64,000 bases of DNA from assembly GCF_037975245.1 (NCBI RefSeq), contig NC_092576.1, positions 23,729,111 to 23,793,110 of the forward strand, read 5' to 3'. The stretch comes from Apostichopus japonicus. Its lineage: Eukaryota; Echinodermata; Holothuroidea; Aspidochirotida; Stichopodidae. Positions 1 to 12,392 of this stretch are shown piece by piece. The notes below the pieces were generated by a model. It worked only from the letters and a program-made list of their open reading frames with translations. It had not been told where the DNA came from and did not search any database. Made by a program: the position numbers and the translations under genes. The stretch's first letter is position 1. Each line of letters starts with the position of its first letter.

Positions 1-199
1 GGGGGCCTCGGTGTTCCTTTTCCAAAATCCATACCGTACTGTGAAGTGCCTTACAATATTGAAGCGGCAATTTTGAATCAGAATTTTAGGAAGACAATGC
101 AACCGTTTGGATAATTTCACATTATAATGGCTCTATTTCATGTATATTGGTTAGGCCTAACGATACACTTTCGTAAATAAACCAACAGGCTAGAAGCGT

Positions 200-207
<8 letters not shown>

Positions 208-297
<90 letters not shown>
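208..297. repeat. (AT)n microsatellite
   Basis: An uninterrupted alternating AT run follows a short poly-A stretch. The short open frame across it (alternating Tyr/Ile) is a repeat artefact. The flanking sequence from 298 to about 940 shows no gene I can recognise. Confidence 0.97.
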
Positions 298-298
<1 letters not shown>

Positions 299-940
299 AA
301 AGCGTCATCAACGCAAAGTCAATTTTTGAGAAAGAGTCCTTTCTCCAACATCGAAACTTTAATTTATATTGTATTTGGAGATTCCATTGCAATCAGCATT
401 GTTCTGTACAAGGCGATGACGTCAAGAAGACATTTATATGATACTTTACGCAAACCAATTGGCGTAGGTTAGAAATATTCATGTAAGATGACTGCAGTAA
501 GACCCTACATGATTAAAGTGCATCTGAATGATACACCTGATATGGGTAGATATGAAATGAGTGGTGAAGACATACATAAACTAGTATTATAAAGCTTTTG
601 AATTGAAATTTGTTCATAAGTTAATAAGGTATGGAAAATATATTCTGTGTAACCATGATAAGATAATGATGACATTGTTACGAGAAAGCAACGTACTTTT
701 CTCGTGTGTGTATTTTCTATCTTGCCTGTTTCACCGTATTAAAATGTTTCTTACGTAATGTTTAATCTGGGAGGTCTCTAGTTTGTGTAACTTGAGTATC
801 AGTTTATTGCTGGCTGCGAGAGTTGGTTCTTGCTTCCGGGGCTTTATGTAAACAGTTCCGGTGGACAAGGCCGCCTTTGTTCTATATGGGGAACTGTTGA
901 TTATTTTAGATTATGTCTGGCTTGTGCAGAGGGTCGAGTT

Positions 941-1020
941 ATGCACTCTGCAGTTGCGCTGCGTAACTGCTTGTGCCTACATGCACTCTGCAGCTGCGCT
1001 GCGTAACTGCTTGTGCCTGC
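941..1020. repeat. 40-bp tandem duplication
   Basis: Two head-to-tail copies of a 40-base unit starting ATGCACTCTGCAG (941-980 and 981-1020) differ at only a few positions. They lie just upstream of the foldback element at 1080. No coding function is evident. Confidence 0.85.
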
Positions 1021-1079
1021 GCAAGGTCGTCGCAGCGTATGGTTCGCGGGCTGACGAATTTCATCGTTAGCTGCGCTGC

Positions 1080-2303
1080 CACCCGATACTCATAGCTAGT
1101 ACAGTATTTACTGTTCATGTTCCACAACCGTGCATCATTAACTACTGCGCTGTGTTCGCAACACGGTAACATGTGTTACAGGTGGCACAGTTATTACTGC
1201 AAAGCTGTTACACATTGAACTACGAGTCCGAAAGGTGAAAATGCGCGGCGGCTGGGTAACGAAGACTACTCCCTAGCCGTACAGTACGGAGTGCATGGTC
1301 GGCGCTGGCACAATACGTAGCCAACACACTGCGGCGGTTATTTTATACTGCATGCGAGATTCAGATGGTAGCTTAACTTTCCCTAATCGTATTAGTAAAT
1401 CCATTTGATTGAAACATTCTTCTTTGCAGTAATTACTGTGCTACCTGTAACACATGTTACCGTGTTACGAACACAGCGCAGTAGTTACTGATGCAGGGTT
1501 GTGGAACCAAGGGCGGCGGAACCGGGGGGGGCACAGGGGGCACGTGCCCCCCACTTTTCCTCAGATTAAAAATGTGCCCTTTTTCTACATAAAAATTTCT
1601 AAATAAAAAGAGTTTACAAAGCGAAGCCCACGTCAAATGAAATATCTCGGGAAGTTTTAAATGTTTACTACCACAGGCGTAGGAGCCCAATTTGATTGGG
1701 GGGGGGGGGGGGGGGGCTGTAACGACTTGCCCGAAAAATATTACCAAAATTTTTTCTCGCGCTACGCGCGCGTTCAACATGTTAATGTGCATATCATATA
1801 GGCATGCGTTGGTTATTACATCGCATGCCAATAACATACAATCATTTGCCGTGTTATAACCCTTCCAAATTTGTTATAATTATTGGGAAAGTCGTTACAA
1901 TAATAATGATCATAATAATATCAGTTTAACCATTTGAAAAACACATAGAAAACTACTTTTCTTTCAATATTGTGACATATTTCATTTGCTTTCATGCATT
2001 TATCGATCGCGTGTGCAGGGACTTGGACTTTATAATGATTTCACCTCATTTTGTCTTTTTCCTTGTTTCCCAATTTGTACATTAGATACTGCAGTGCTAG
2101 TATGCATTGTTTCCTTGGGGGGGGGGGGTGGCGTTGATGGAGTGATGTGTATACGCAAATAAGATAATACAATAAGTTATAAAGGGTACTAAATATCAGG
2201 CTGCATCAGTCCAATCGAATTTCTGCAAAGTGCCCTTCGACGTTGGTGCCCCCTTGTGTGGAACATGAACAGTAGTTACTGTACTAGCTATGAGTATCGG
2301 GTG
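1080..2303. mobile_element. Foldback (hairpin) transposon, copy 1, interrupted
   Basis: The element begins CACCCGATACTCAT and ends with its inverse, ATGAGTATCGGGTG. Long imperfect inverted arms surround a central non-coding segment, and no transposase is visible. A second copy in the opposite orientation lies at 33112-33573, and a partial relative at 27340-27482. This copy is split by another transposon at 1508-2256. I see no convincing target-site duplication at its outer ends, so it may be old or rearranged. It is a non-autonomous element; its superfamily is unknown. Confidence 0.82.
1508..2256. mobile_element. hAT-like non-autonomous transposon nested in the foldback
   Basis: The insertion is flanked by an exact 8-bp direct repeat TGTGGAAC (1500-1507 and 2257-2264). 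Removing one copy and the insert restores the foldback arm as seen in the copy at 33112. Its ends are imperfect inverted repeats (CAAGGGCGGC at the left, CAAGGGGGCA reading inward from the right). Inside are a long poly-G tract near 1700 and a segment (about 1675-1950) that recurs at 61128-61400. The 8-bp duplication suggests a hAT-type element; no transposase gene is present. Confidence 0.8.
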
Positions 2304-4239
2304 CACTAGGCCTGTCAATGTCAATCAATTTGAATCGGTTCTCCCCTCAATTGTAGGCCTAGGCCCTACCAATGTTTTGTCCATTATAATTTAGGTCTAT
2401 GTCTTTGTCTTGAACTAATGGCAGTGTTTCCAAATTCCTTTTGTACTGCCTAATCATGTAGTGGAACTGGTCCCAATAGTAGTGCACGAACATGTGGTAG
2501 GGTATCAGTGAGACACCTCACCTGTCTTTCTGTTCCTTTCAAAGCCAATCGAGCCTATTTTGCAGTGGACTTTCGGAATGAATTTTCTTTTTTCCTACAG
2601 CAATATTCACCTTTTGGATGCTTCTGACAAGAGTAAATAATCCTTCCAATGTTCCTTTTTTTGGGCAGGAATACCCTCGCTGGTTGCATGCTTTTGCAAT
2701 TTCATGTGAAGTCTCAGTTATTTGGGATCCTTTTAGTGCAAACTTATTTTCCAATCAAGGAAATTGAATATTCCTGTGCGAAGAATATCACAAGTAATGT
2801 AAAAATGTAATAGGGAATTGAAGATAATTTTTATTTATTCATACCTAATTACAATTCTACAAACTGATTGGTCCATTATAGTCAGCTGACCGTGGGTTAA
2901 TCGATGATAACCTCACGGTCAATCACCGGCGTATGAATACAAGGTTATAAATCGGCTATAACAAAATTGCGAAATTGTGACACCGTTACATTTCCTAGGC
3001 CTATAGTGTATCCTTACGTTTGGACCAACGTTAGGTATACTCTAACCCCAATATCTGCGCCAATAAATCTGATTTACCTTTTGCAAGTTGTTCTTATGCC
3101 TAGTAAGAGACACGAAACCCAGCTTGGCTAAAACACACACAAAAAAGAATTAACGTTAACTTCACGGACTTAGCCTAACGTTAGGTCTAACCTTTGCGTT
3201 GTTGTTAGTGTTAGGCTAGCCTAAACTAATGTAGTCCTAATAACGTTAAATCATCAAAGGCAACTAGGATATGCCCTACGAAAATGTTCCCCAAGCGTTC
3301 TAAGGCCTGGTGAATGTTTTCCTCAAAACAAAATAATCGATCTAGACCGAAACTTCTCCAGTAGGCCTAACGTTAAGCTAGTTCAACGGTTTAATTTAAT
3401 ATATTTCATGATGAATAAACTGACCGTATAATTCAACACAAAGTTACACTATACTGGACTAGATTGTCCGTCCACTCGTTCGTTGATATACATGTTAACG
3501 TACGTGATATACGTACGTAGGCCAGGGCCGTACATCATGTTCCGAGCGGCGCGGTTGCTATGGAAGTACGAAGAACGTTGATTAACTGTCCATGTTCATG
3601 ATGGTGCTCATGTTAATCTATAATCTTTCTAATTGCTTCCATTCCCATGTTTGATGCATTTTTTTACTGATAGCCGTAAAATTGTTGTGAATATACGTGA
3701 TTATTTGGGCGATTTTTCTTTATTTTGCACATGTGCATTGTTGTTTTGGTAGTTAATAAACTCATTCTACGGGGTAACACATTCATCAAATCTGGTAATT
3801 TTTTTGTTGTATTTTTGCCTTTTTATTGACAAAAATCATAAGGTATGAATGAACGGAGTTAATCAACGGTCAGCGTGGGTTTATCAATAGGATAATGCAC
3901 GATCGGGGTTATTAGACTACCGTGATTAAACACAGATACCTTTATAATAATGCAAGCGATGCACAAGGGCGTATTATTAATACTACCCGAAAATCCTCAA
4001 ATTATAAATAAAATAATATTGTTTGGGAAAAGGAAAGCTTGTCAATTGAAAGGGATGGGATATAGTTATTTATGGCAATTGCTAGAAATGTGGAAACCAG
4101 CAAATGTTATCATTTTTCTGTGAAGGTACCCCCTTAACTAGAATTTTATAGCTAAACTAATGAGTATTTGAGAAACAGAAGAATTTGTACTCACCATGAT
4201 TTGATGATTTAATTGTTATCCGCCGTCTTGCCCCGTGCA
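2304..4239. other. Gene-free stretch with hairpin-family remnants
   Basis: No gene is recognisable. Two segments (about 2865-2950 and 3840-3970) share phrases such as GTCAGCTGACCGTG and AATCAACGGTC with the hairpin element at 55080-55430. They are probably the two ends of a larger or decayed member of that family. The sequence between them is AT-rich and unremarkable. Confidence 0.5.
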
Positions 4240-4970
4240 GGCAGATATGCTGTCAATATTGCAGCAATAGATTTAGTCTTGCTCGAAGCGGTATCCAACT
4301 CGTTTTGTTTATGTACCTGTTCAGGTAGGGAAATTAGCTAAAAGCTGGTTGGGCTGCAGGGCCTATCTTTAGGGTTACTGTTTGGGCATATATGCAGGAC
4401 AAAGTTACTGTCATTAGTATTTTAGTATACCCCAATGTGTAATAGTTTAAATGCAAAAGGATCTACCCTTGTACCTTTCCAGCTGAATAATACCATATGG
4501 GCGGGCCTCTTTTGGGCCACTGTCTGGGGCCCCATGCAGTCATATATTGCTGTTGTTGCTACAGCAATGTAATTAGTCTTGCTGGGAGCAGTATCCAACA
4601 AGTTTTGTTCATTTAACTTTTCAGCTAGATAAATTAGTCAACAGCTGGTTGTACCGCATGGCCCATTCTTAGGGCTACTGTTTGGGCCCCTATGCAGGAC
4701 AAAGTTACTGTCATTAGTGTTTTAGTACACCACAATGTGTAATAGTTCAAATGCAAATTAATTCACCCTTGTACCTTTTCAGCTGAATAATACCATATGG
4801 GCGGGCCCCTTTTGGGCTACTGTCTGGGGCCCCATGCAGTCAGATATTGCTGTCATTGCCACCATGATGCAAGGTACCCTACTGGGTATAAGACCCAGCA
4901 ACTTTTGTGCTTGTACCTCTTCAGCTAAATAAAAGCATATTTTGCCCCCTTATTTTGTGACCCCCTCACC
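4240..4970. repeat. ~300-bp tandem repeat, about 2.5 copies
   Basis: The unit contains TTAGTCTTGCT, AGCTGGTTG, GGACAAAGTTACTGTCATTAGT and ACCATATGGGCGGGCC. These recur about 300 bp apart (for example TTAGTCTTGCT near 4273 and 4573), and a third, degraded unit runs to about 4970. No open frame explains the conservation. From 4971 to 5535 no gene is seen. Confidence 0.8.
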
Positions 4971-5990
4971 TACCACACAGGGTGTGCCCCGGCAGCAACA
5001 CATTTTATTGAAGCTTGGTCACCTACCAACACAATCAGGCCACCAAACCTTTTGTACCTCTTCAGCCGAATAAACCTTCTGGGCTCCTGGACTAAACCGT
5101 CATCAACAACTCGTACAAAATAATTTACACTTTCAATTTCGTGCCACTGCCATCGGAATAACATAGGGGGTTCTTGGACACGGAAATACGTCACAGGTCA
5201 ACTTATCTGTTGTCGAATGTAACCTCAGATATTTGAAGTGTTTAGTCATACCTGGCATCCTGCAGGCACCGGACGGAAGAATAAGGCTGTAGAGCTGGTT
5301 GAGTGAAAGTATAGGCACTCGTCACGTTATCATATATACTTATATATACGTTATTATATATAATTACACATAACGTTATACCAATACTAGTCACAGTCTC
5401 GATGCCGGAGGGCTGGCTTTGAGAGCTGATCATTCGGTGCGTTGTTTGTTTATTTTATTTTTTTGCCCAGGTTCTTTCTTGGGTGACTTTTCTTAAAAAG
5501 TAAGAGGTTGTACCGTGTAAAGCAACTGCCATACAATGCATGTTTTTACCGGGAGACTCCCGGTTTTTTACCCGAATCTCCCGGCCTCCCGGTTTCATAT
5601 TCTATCCTCCCGTTTTTTTTTAATTTTTCATCACTTGCGAATTTTCTGAAAATAGCCAACAGTTAGTCATATGCCTATCGCGTAATAAGTGTAATCTAAA
5701 TATAGATTGATTGTTTATAAACACGTTACGACTGACACATGTGCGGGACTATCAACTAATAGCAGGCTGCTTTGTCAGTTCTCAGACTTCGCCCAATGTC
5801 GTTATTGTACGTTGGCCTTGGTCGAGTCCTATATACAGTAGAGTAGTACGGCGTGCACTGTGCATATTCCATGGTGCACAAGTTAAAAAAACACAAGTTG
5901 TCACTTTTTTGTATATGCGGCCTACCGAATGTGTGAAGTTCGCATGTAGGCTATTGTATACGACAAAAAACAGTAAAAGTTCTATGCCGG

Positions 5991-6200
5991 TGTGACAGGG
6001 AATAGTGTCCGGGTGTCTCATGGACACTATTCCACGGGAATTGTGTCCGTAGGACAACTTTCTCGGGGGGAATTGTGTCCGGCGGACAGTATTATCTGTC
6101 CGGACGGACACTATTAACTAGGAAAAATCGTCCGTGTGTGGTGATTTTCTGTCCGCGCGGACAGGATGAGAGAATAGCACGGATAAATGTGTCCTACAAG
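5991..6200. repeat. Left terminal region with GTGTCCG-type motifs
   Basis: Many GTGTCC / GTCCG motifs occur in both orientations (for example near 6008, 6046, 6078, 6094, 6130, 6153). They form local palindromes such as CTGTCCGGACGGAC. The opposite end (19640-19774) has the same motif style, including GTCCGTAGGACA, which is shared by both ends. Such clustered subterminal motifs are typical of transposase binding sites; that function is inferred. Confidence 0.65.
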
Positions 6201-7825
6201 CTTTTCTGCATGGAAACGTAGTGCAAAAACATCAGGGCAGCAAGGCTTCTTTGGAGTATGCCTTTTCATCTTAATTGCATTTCTTAATGGCAGGATTTAT
6301 AGAGGAACTTTAGACCAATTTCACTGCATGATGAACGGCTGAAATATATGGTCATTAATGATTTCTTGCATGATACTATTTGGACAGACACAAATGAATG
6401 GAAATATCAATTTAATTTAAAATTTATTGCAAATTTAATTCTCCTTCATGTTCTCTGCTGCATAAGATAAATACATTGCTATAAAATGACAAAAGTGCTG
6501 CAAGACTCGTGCAACATCCTACGTCTATTGTGACATAGAACAACTGTATCTGTTTCTTTATTTTTAGTACAAGCTGTTTCAAATACGTTGTTTATAAAAA
6601 ATCATCCAATTTCCCTTCTACTTTTAATACTAATGCTTGACAACCATTGAAATAACAGCCTTACATGTAGTAACTTTTGAAATCTTGGGGATCTCAAGAC
6701 AAAATGACATTCACATGGAAAACAGGGTTACATAAATCAAAGTAAACCATGCTTTGGCGTCCACAGTTGTAGCCTAGCAGTATTTGTTGGTGAGGCAATC
6801 AATTAAAGGTAGACTACTGTTAATCCAATTATCGACAGGCTGTGAATGTGAACTATGGTGAAAATACTTGGGAGTCCCTTTCCATGTGATATATTTTAAG
6901 ATTGGGCAATGCCTAGCTGGTTGGAAATGGTACTTGGGAAACAATATAAAATCATATGGTATAGGAGCAGAGGGTTTGTGTAGGGTGTTTTCGTGTGTTC
7001 ATGACATGTCAACGATCGAATCATGATATATTGCCTGCACAGTCAGGCAGTGCATTATTCATTAGAAGCTATTTCCAAACGAATATCTCAACATGCACAA
7101 CTGGTATTGATAAACACCAAAAACGTTTGTTGCTACGATGTATTGTTAATGGGCATAAAGGCCTCTAAGCTATATCATTTATTTTCAACAAAAATCAGCT
7201 GAAAGTTATGTTGCATTGGCTTCAAATATGCCAGATACTAAAATATGGTCACCTATGGTCAAAATTATTAAACTGTTTTTGTACCACCTGTAGGAAATTT
7301 ACCTCACTGGGACATTCTGTCCTTTTGCATGTTCTTTTAAAATGTCTGAGAAAAATTTGGAGATTATAAAGACCTCAAGGAAAGTACTTCTTGATGTCAC
7401 AATACAACTTTGGGGCCTATACAGACTACCTTCAAATGACATGCTGCTGGTCACACTAAGTATCAGGCTTAACATAAATACTGGGAAAGGAGGCTGTATG
7501 AGAACCAGTTCTACTACACTCAGATTGTTTAGTGTAAGTCAAAGTATCTCAAAAACTATTGTTCAAATGTTTGAAAAGAAAAAAATGAATTAGGGCTAAT
7601 TGGGAAATGCAAGCTGAAGCCAGTGAAATCATATTTGTACACAATTCAGACAACTTGGTATCAGTTAACATTTCTCTTGCTTTTGTCTACATATTTGGCC
7701 CACCTTTTCCTTTGACATTAAATAAATATTCTTTGCACTAAAAGTTTGGTCTTGACACAGTCAACAGTATAATCACCTGAATCCTTTACTGGGGAGCATC
7801 CAAGGCCAGTCAACACTGAAAATAA
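6200..7825. other. Interior of the large transposon, no gene seen
   Basis: AT-rich sequence between the left terminal region and the LINE fragment. The open frames here are short and resemble nothing I know. It may be non-coding interior or decayed cargo. Confidence 0.5.
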
Positions 7826-7829
7826 AAAT

Positions 7830-7912
7830 ACACATATATACACATACATACATATACATATATACACATATACACACATATATACACACATACATATACA
7901 TATATATATACA
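7830..7912. repeat. (CA/TA)n compound microsatellite
   Basis: Alternating ACATA/TATAC units sit just 3' (in LINE orientation) of the reverse-transcriptase fragment, where LINE tails commonly carry simple repeats. Confidence 0.9.
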
Positions 7913-8194
7913 AAACGTACAAGTGCAGCTGTCTACAATAAATTATCCAGATTACCATTTTGTAAATAAATAGCAGCACGATAAATAAAACTATTTCTAT
8001 ACACATTAATTCTGAATTTTGGTGTTATGCTTTGTTTCTCAGATTATACCTAGTAGTTTCTCGAAGTACAGAGTTAAGTTCGGTATGCAAAGAATGTCTG
8101 TCATTTCTCTGTATGCAAAATCTATATTAAAAATTCTAGAACAATACTTTAAAAAAATTCTCTTATTATCTTTTAATTAGTAAAAAGTGATACC

Positions 8195-8470
8195 AAGCAG
8201 AAACAGCATATATTAGGTGTGGTAAGATATTGGCAGTAAAAACTCCTTACATCAACATGAAAATATGGAACTATATACGATAGAGTTGAGACTATGAAGT
8301 ACACCCGTTTAAGTATTCTGCTTATATGACCAGTGAAACTTAGTTTGTCATCAATACAAACACCTAGATATACTGTATGATGAGTGCGTTCTACTTCTGC
8401 ATCTTTAATTGAGATTTTAGTTAACTTACATGATACAAGACCTTTTCTACGAAAACGCTTATTCAGTTAG
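8195..8470 (-). pseudogene. Non-LTR retrotransposon reverse transcriptase fragment
   Basis: Read on the minus strand, an open segment contains VYLGVCIDDKLSFTGHIS and then an Ile/Leu-rich helix and PYFHVDVRSFYC. This is the thumb-like region that follows the catalytic domain in Jockey/CR1-type LINE reverse transcriptases (the YLGV.ID..L....HI motif). The catalytic FADD-type motif is not present and the frame breaks on both sides. It is a short, dead 3' piece lying inside the 13.8-kb element, downstream of its transposase gene. Confidence 0.7.
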
Positions 8471-10639
8471 AACAACTACATAATGCATCACAGATAAAGA
8501 AACTATATCCCAGTTGTTACTTGCCTTGATATACTTGAAAGGCATATGAGGACAGCTGTCAAGTAGCATGTATGCATAAACCAGACTGGTTTCTATGATC
8601 CAACATGAGTATCATTTCATATGAATGGGACATACTGACCCACTTGATCTTAGTAATACAGCCAGAAGTGACAAACGGTATATTCACAATGACAGATGCT
8701 GACACAAATGACCACTGATAGCCTGCTTGTACTCACTGAATGTGATACATACTACAATAAATATGAGATTTCTTCCAGCGTCCTCATCTTGAGATATCAA
8801 GTTTTATAGGTTTACAAAATTTGACCACTGTTAATCTCCACAATAACAAAGGCCTCTTTTAACCATGTGGTATACTTACAGACTAAATATGATATCTCTT
8901 CAGCTTCCTTTCTTGAACTTATAATTTGTACAAGGTTTTCGCAACTTGAACCCTGTTTACCCTTTGACATTCACCCCAAAAATATAGGATATAATCAATA
9001 TGATTCACATACATACCAAATCTTACATTTTCCAAGCTTTCCTTCTTGAGATAGCGTGTTTGAAGCCAGGTGTCATACCGCACACACAAGTATTAACGCA
9101 TAGGTTTATTAAATCAGCAAACAAATTAAGCATTGATATTGAGATGACGCATATGACAAATCATTTTTTTCTAACCCATACCGTCACGACTCTAAGTTTA
9201 TGCTTAGAACTAACAATGAATGTATGCTATATCAAGTGAGCTGGCTTCCCTCATCTTGGAAAGATAATTGTTCTGCTTGTTTTAGCCAGTTTTCTGTTAA
9301 TTAGTACCAATTCGTGTGACCAAAGCAAAGCATAGCAGAACAGAATTTAAAAAATTAGATGGTGAATGTAAAAATTCCATTTACCTGAAGAAAGACGAAC
9401 TAATTGCCATTTACTGTCCTGGATGTGACACATGAGTTTATAGATTACAACTACCAATAGAACAACTTAACTTCTACGTGTGGTAAAATATATGCTTGTT
9501 ATGTGAGACTTTTTTTAGAATTTTGTCACCTTAGAGTCCTTTGAACTTCACAATCAACAAAAACAATCCCAGGATTTACTTATACCATCATTCTGACTGG
9601 AGTTCTCTGGGAAGATTGCTCTTGATTCAACCTTACAATGACATTACTTATGCATTATAAGATAATAGAAATACTAATTCTATTCAGTATACTAATTGTG
9701 TGCACATTTTTCTCCTTGCCAGGGGGAGAAAAACAGACCCTTTGATATATATGGAGGGGGAGGAAGTGTGTGCGTGAGGGGGGGGGGGGGTTATGAATTG
9801 AATTGAAACCAATCTAGTGTGGTTTGAACAAAGGGAATGTGTGAATTAAATATTACTTAATATAAGGACACTTATTGCCGGTTCCAAAAAGTGCTATCTG
9901 ACGGCATTTATGCTTTGTTTTTCTTGTTGCTTGCTGTTTTTAATCTATCTTGCACAAATAAACATACTTAAACTTGAAGAGGGATTTATTTTACTGGAAT
10001 TGTCTATCAGTGGGGGTGAGGGACAAACAATAACGATATGCATGAAAGAAAGAAACCTTTTTATCATAAATTATCAAGTTCTTGTCTTAACCACTGGTTG
10101 TTATACTCAAACACCTGATCATCTCCAACCTCATCATATTCAGCTTGGATAGCCTCCCTTCCTATCCTGGTGAAATGCTCTGACCCTTGGCACCAACCTA
10201 TACCTATACATAAAAGTTTAAAATTATGGACTGAATAGAGAAGTTAATAAGTAACCACATTCAAGCTAAACAAAATGCATGTTTACACCACATATCATAT
10301 TGAAAAGATAATTGTGCATCAGGATCATAACTTTGGTAAGCTTTGCGCAGTTGACTACAGGCTGCTTCAGCTTCTGTTTCGGTGCAACCAGTGACAAGGT
10401 GGTAGAGATGGTCCACAGCATGAGAGACAAGAACGTCATTGAGGTAATTCAGCCTGCAGAAAAGGACGCATGAATAGTAAGCATTGCTTCAAAGTTACAG
10501 AAATTAAATAGAAAGTAAATATTACTGTGAAAACATGATTTCAGCAATCATTACGAATGGGTACTTTAAATTAATGTATGTTGCAGCATTCGATAATAAC
10601 AAGGTGAAGCATTCAGACTAGCAATATTGTTTATTGCCA

Positions 10640-11090
10640 CAAATGCAGATCTGATCCTCCATGAGCATGCGAGCATTCAGACTGTAGCAAATTGATCCCC
10701 CAATTGTGGGTGATCTGATCCACCGTGAGCATGTATGGAGTATATTCAGACTAGCATGTTGTTCGACCTTGTGGGTCTGATCCTCCTTAACCATGCATAA
10801 TTTATACTATAGGATGTTGATCACCCAAATTGTAGGGTCTGATCATCCTTGAGCATGCGAGAATGCAAACTATAGCAAGTTGATCGCCCTTGTAGGTCTC
10901 GTCCTACTTGAGCATGTGAGATTCAGACTAGCAAGTTGATCACCTCATTTGTGGGGTCTGCTTGATCCTCCTTAAGCATGCGATTATTCAGAGTATAGCA
11001 ACTTGAATCCCCAAGTGTGGGATCTGATCCTCCTTGAGCATGCGAGCATCCAGATATACAGTATGGCAAGTTGATAACCTATTGAAGTCT
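10640..11090. repeat. ~65-75-bp tandem array inside the large transposon
   Basis: About six imperfect units contain GATCCTCCTTGAGCATGCGA, ATTCAGACTATAGCAAG and TTGATC followed by a TGTGGG-type phrase. Unit length varies. The array lies in the intron-like gap between the last two exon groups of the decayed integrase gene. Confidence 0.8.
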
Positions 11091-12241
11091 GTACGCATTC
11101 CTGTGTATTGTATCAAGGCCAAGCTTAGAGTGAGATCTGATCAAGTGTGACCTATATGCAGCACTAAGGTCACGTCTCGAGGTAAGTCAGTGTTAGATTC
11201 AAATTTTCTGGCAGGACGGGCCAACAGTTCAAGCACTCAATCACAGAAAGTAAAATTCATGACAAAGCAAGGCTAAGGGCGATAAACTTACAAACAATGA
11301 TATGACCAGAAGGACTGGATCCCATTTTTCAATAAAAAGTTCCTTTAAATGCAGTGCTTAACCATTGAAAGTATACATATCATTACTATATAGCACAACA
11401 AAAGTTTGCAACAAGTAGCGAAACATCTAAAAACGTTTGGCCGAGCGATGATGATAGGTAACAGGTAGAGCACCTTTATCATTAATATTAATCAATATTT
11501 GTTTCTGCTTGAATTTTGAGAGTTGCTGAAGCACTACAAAATTTTGCTTGTAACTGCCAATGTATACCACTGAGGTTGGTATCAGTAACTGCATGATTAT
11601 GGAGTGCATATAATCCCACTTTAATGAAATATTTAACACTTACTGTACTTAAACTTTTTGAGTTTCTTCAATTGGTCATACAACTGCTTCGTGGACCTTG
11701 AAGAAAAACTGTTGCAAACAGATCTCTGTTGAATCAAAGCAAAGAACACAATCATAGCACACTGGAAACTTACTTAACCATGAATTGTAAAAATAGGCCA
11801 TTACAAAAATATTTTGAAAAACTCGCCACATGGCCAGTGTAAAGGATTCCCTCTCTCCTTCAGCTATCATAGCACAGAAAATTCCTTGGAAATATTATTA
11901 TAATATTACTCATATTACTAGCAATATTGTGAGCAATGCCATGTACTTATTTCAAATAGCATTAATTCAATGATGTAACATGAGCAGTTTTGTTCATGAA
12001 TCTGACATAATTTATAGTTATAGGGTGTACAACTTACTCGATCTTAGTAAAGCAGTGTGATGTGACAAACAATAAATTTGCAATATCAAAGGCTATTCTG
12101 AAATGATGATGACCTCAACAACAGGTTTCATTTACTAAATGTGAAACATCAACACACTAAATATGACATCTGTGCTTTTGAAATATTGTGTAAAACATGG
12201 TGTTCACAATTTGAACCCTCAAACGATCCATTGACCTCGGC

Positions 12242-12348
12242 CATAGGCGTACGATGCGGGGGGGGGGGGGCAGTCTTAAAAAAACAAATTTCCAGAGTAC
12301 AAGAAATTCGGGCAAAAGTCCTGAAAAATTCGGGCAGCCTAAGAGGAG

Positions 12349-12392
<44 letters not shown>

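Noticed and set aside
11644-11696. Small extra integrase exon (STKQLYDQLKKLKKFKY)
   Set aside because: Splice sites look acceptable, but the phase does not connect to the known neighbouring exons, so I did not include it in the gene model.
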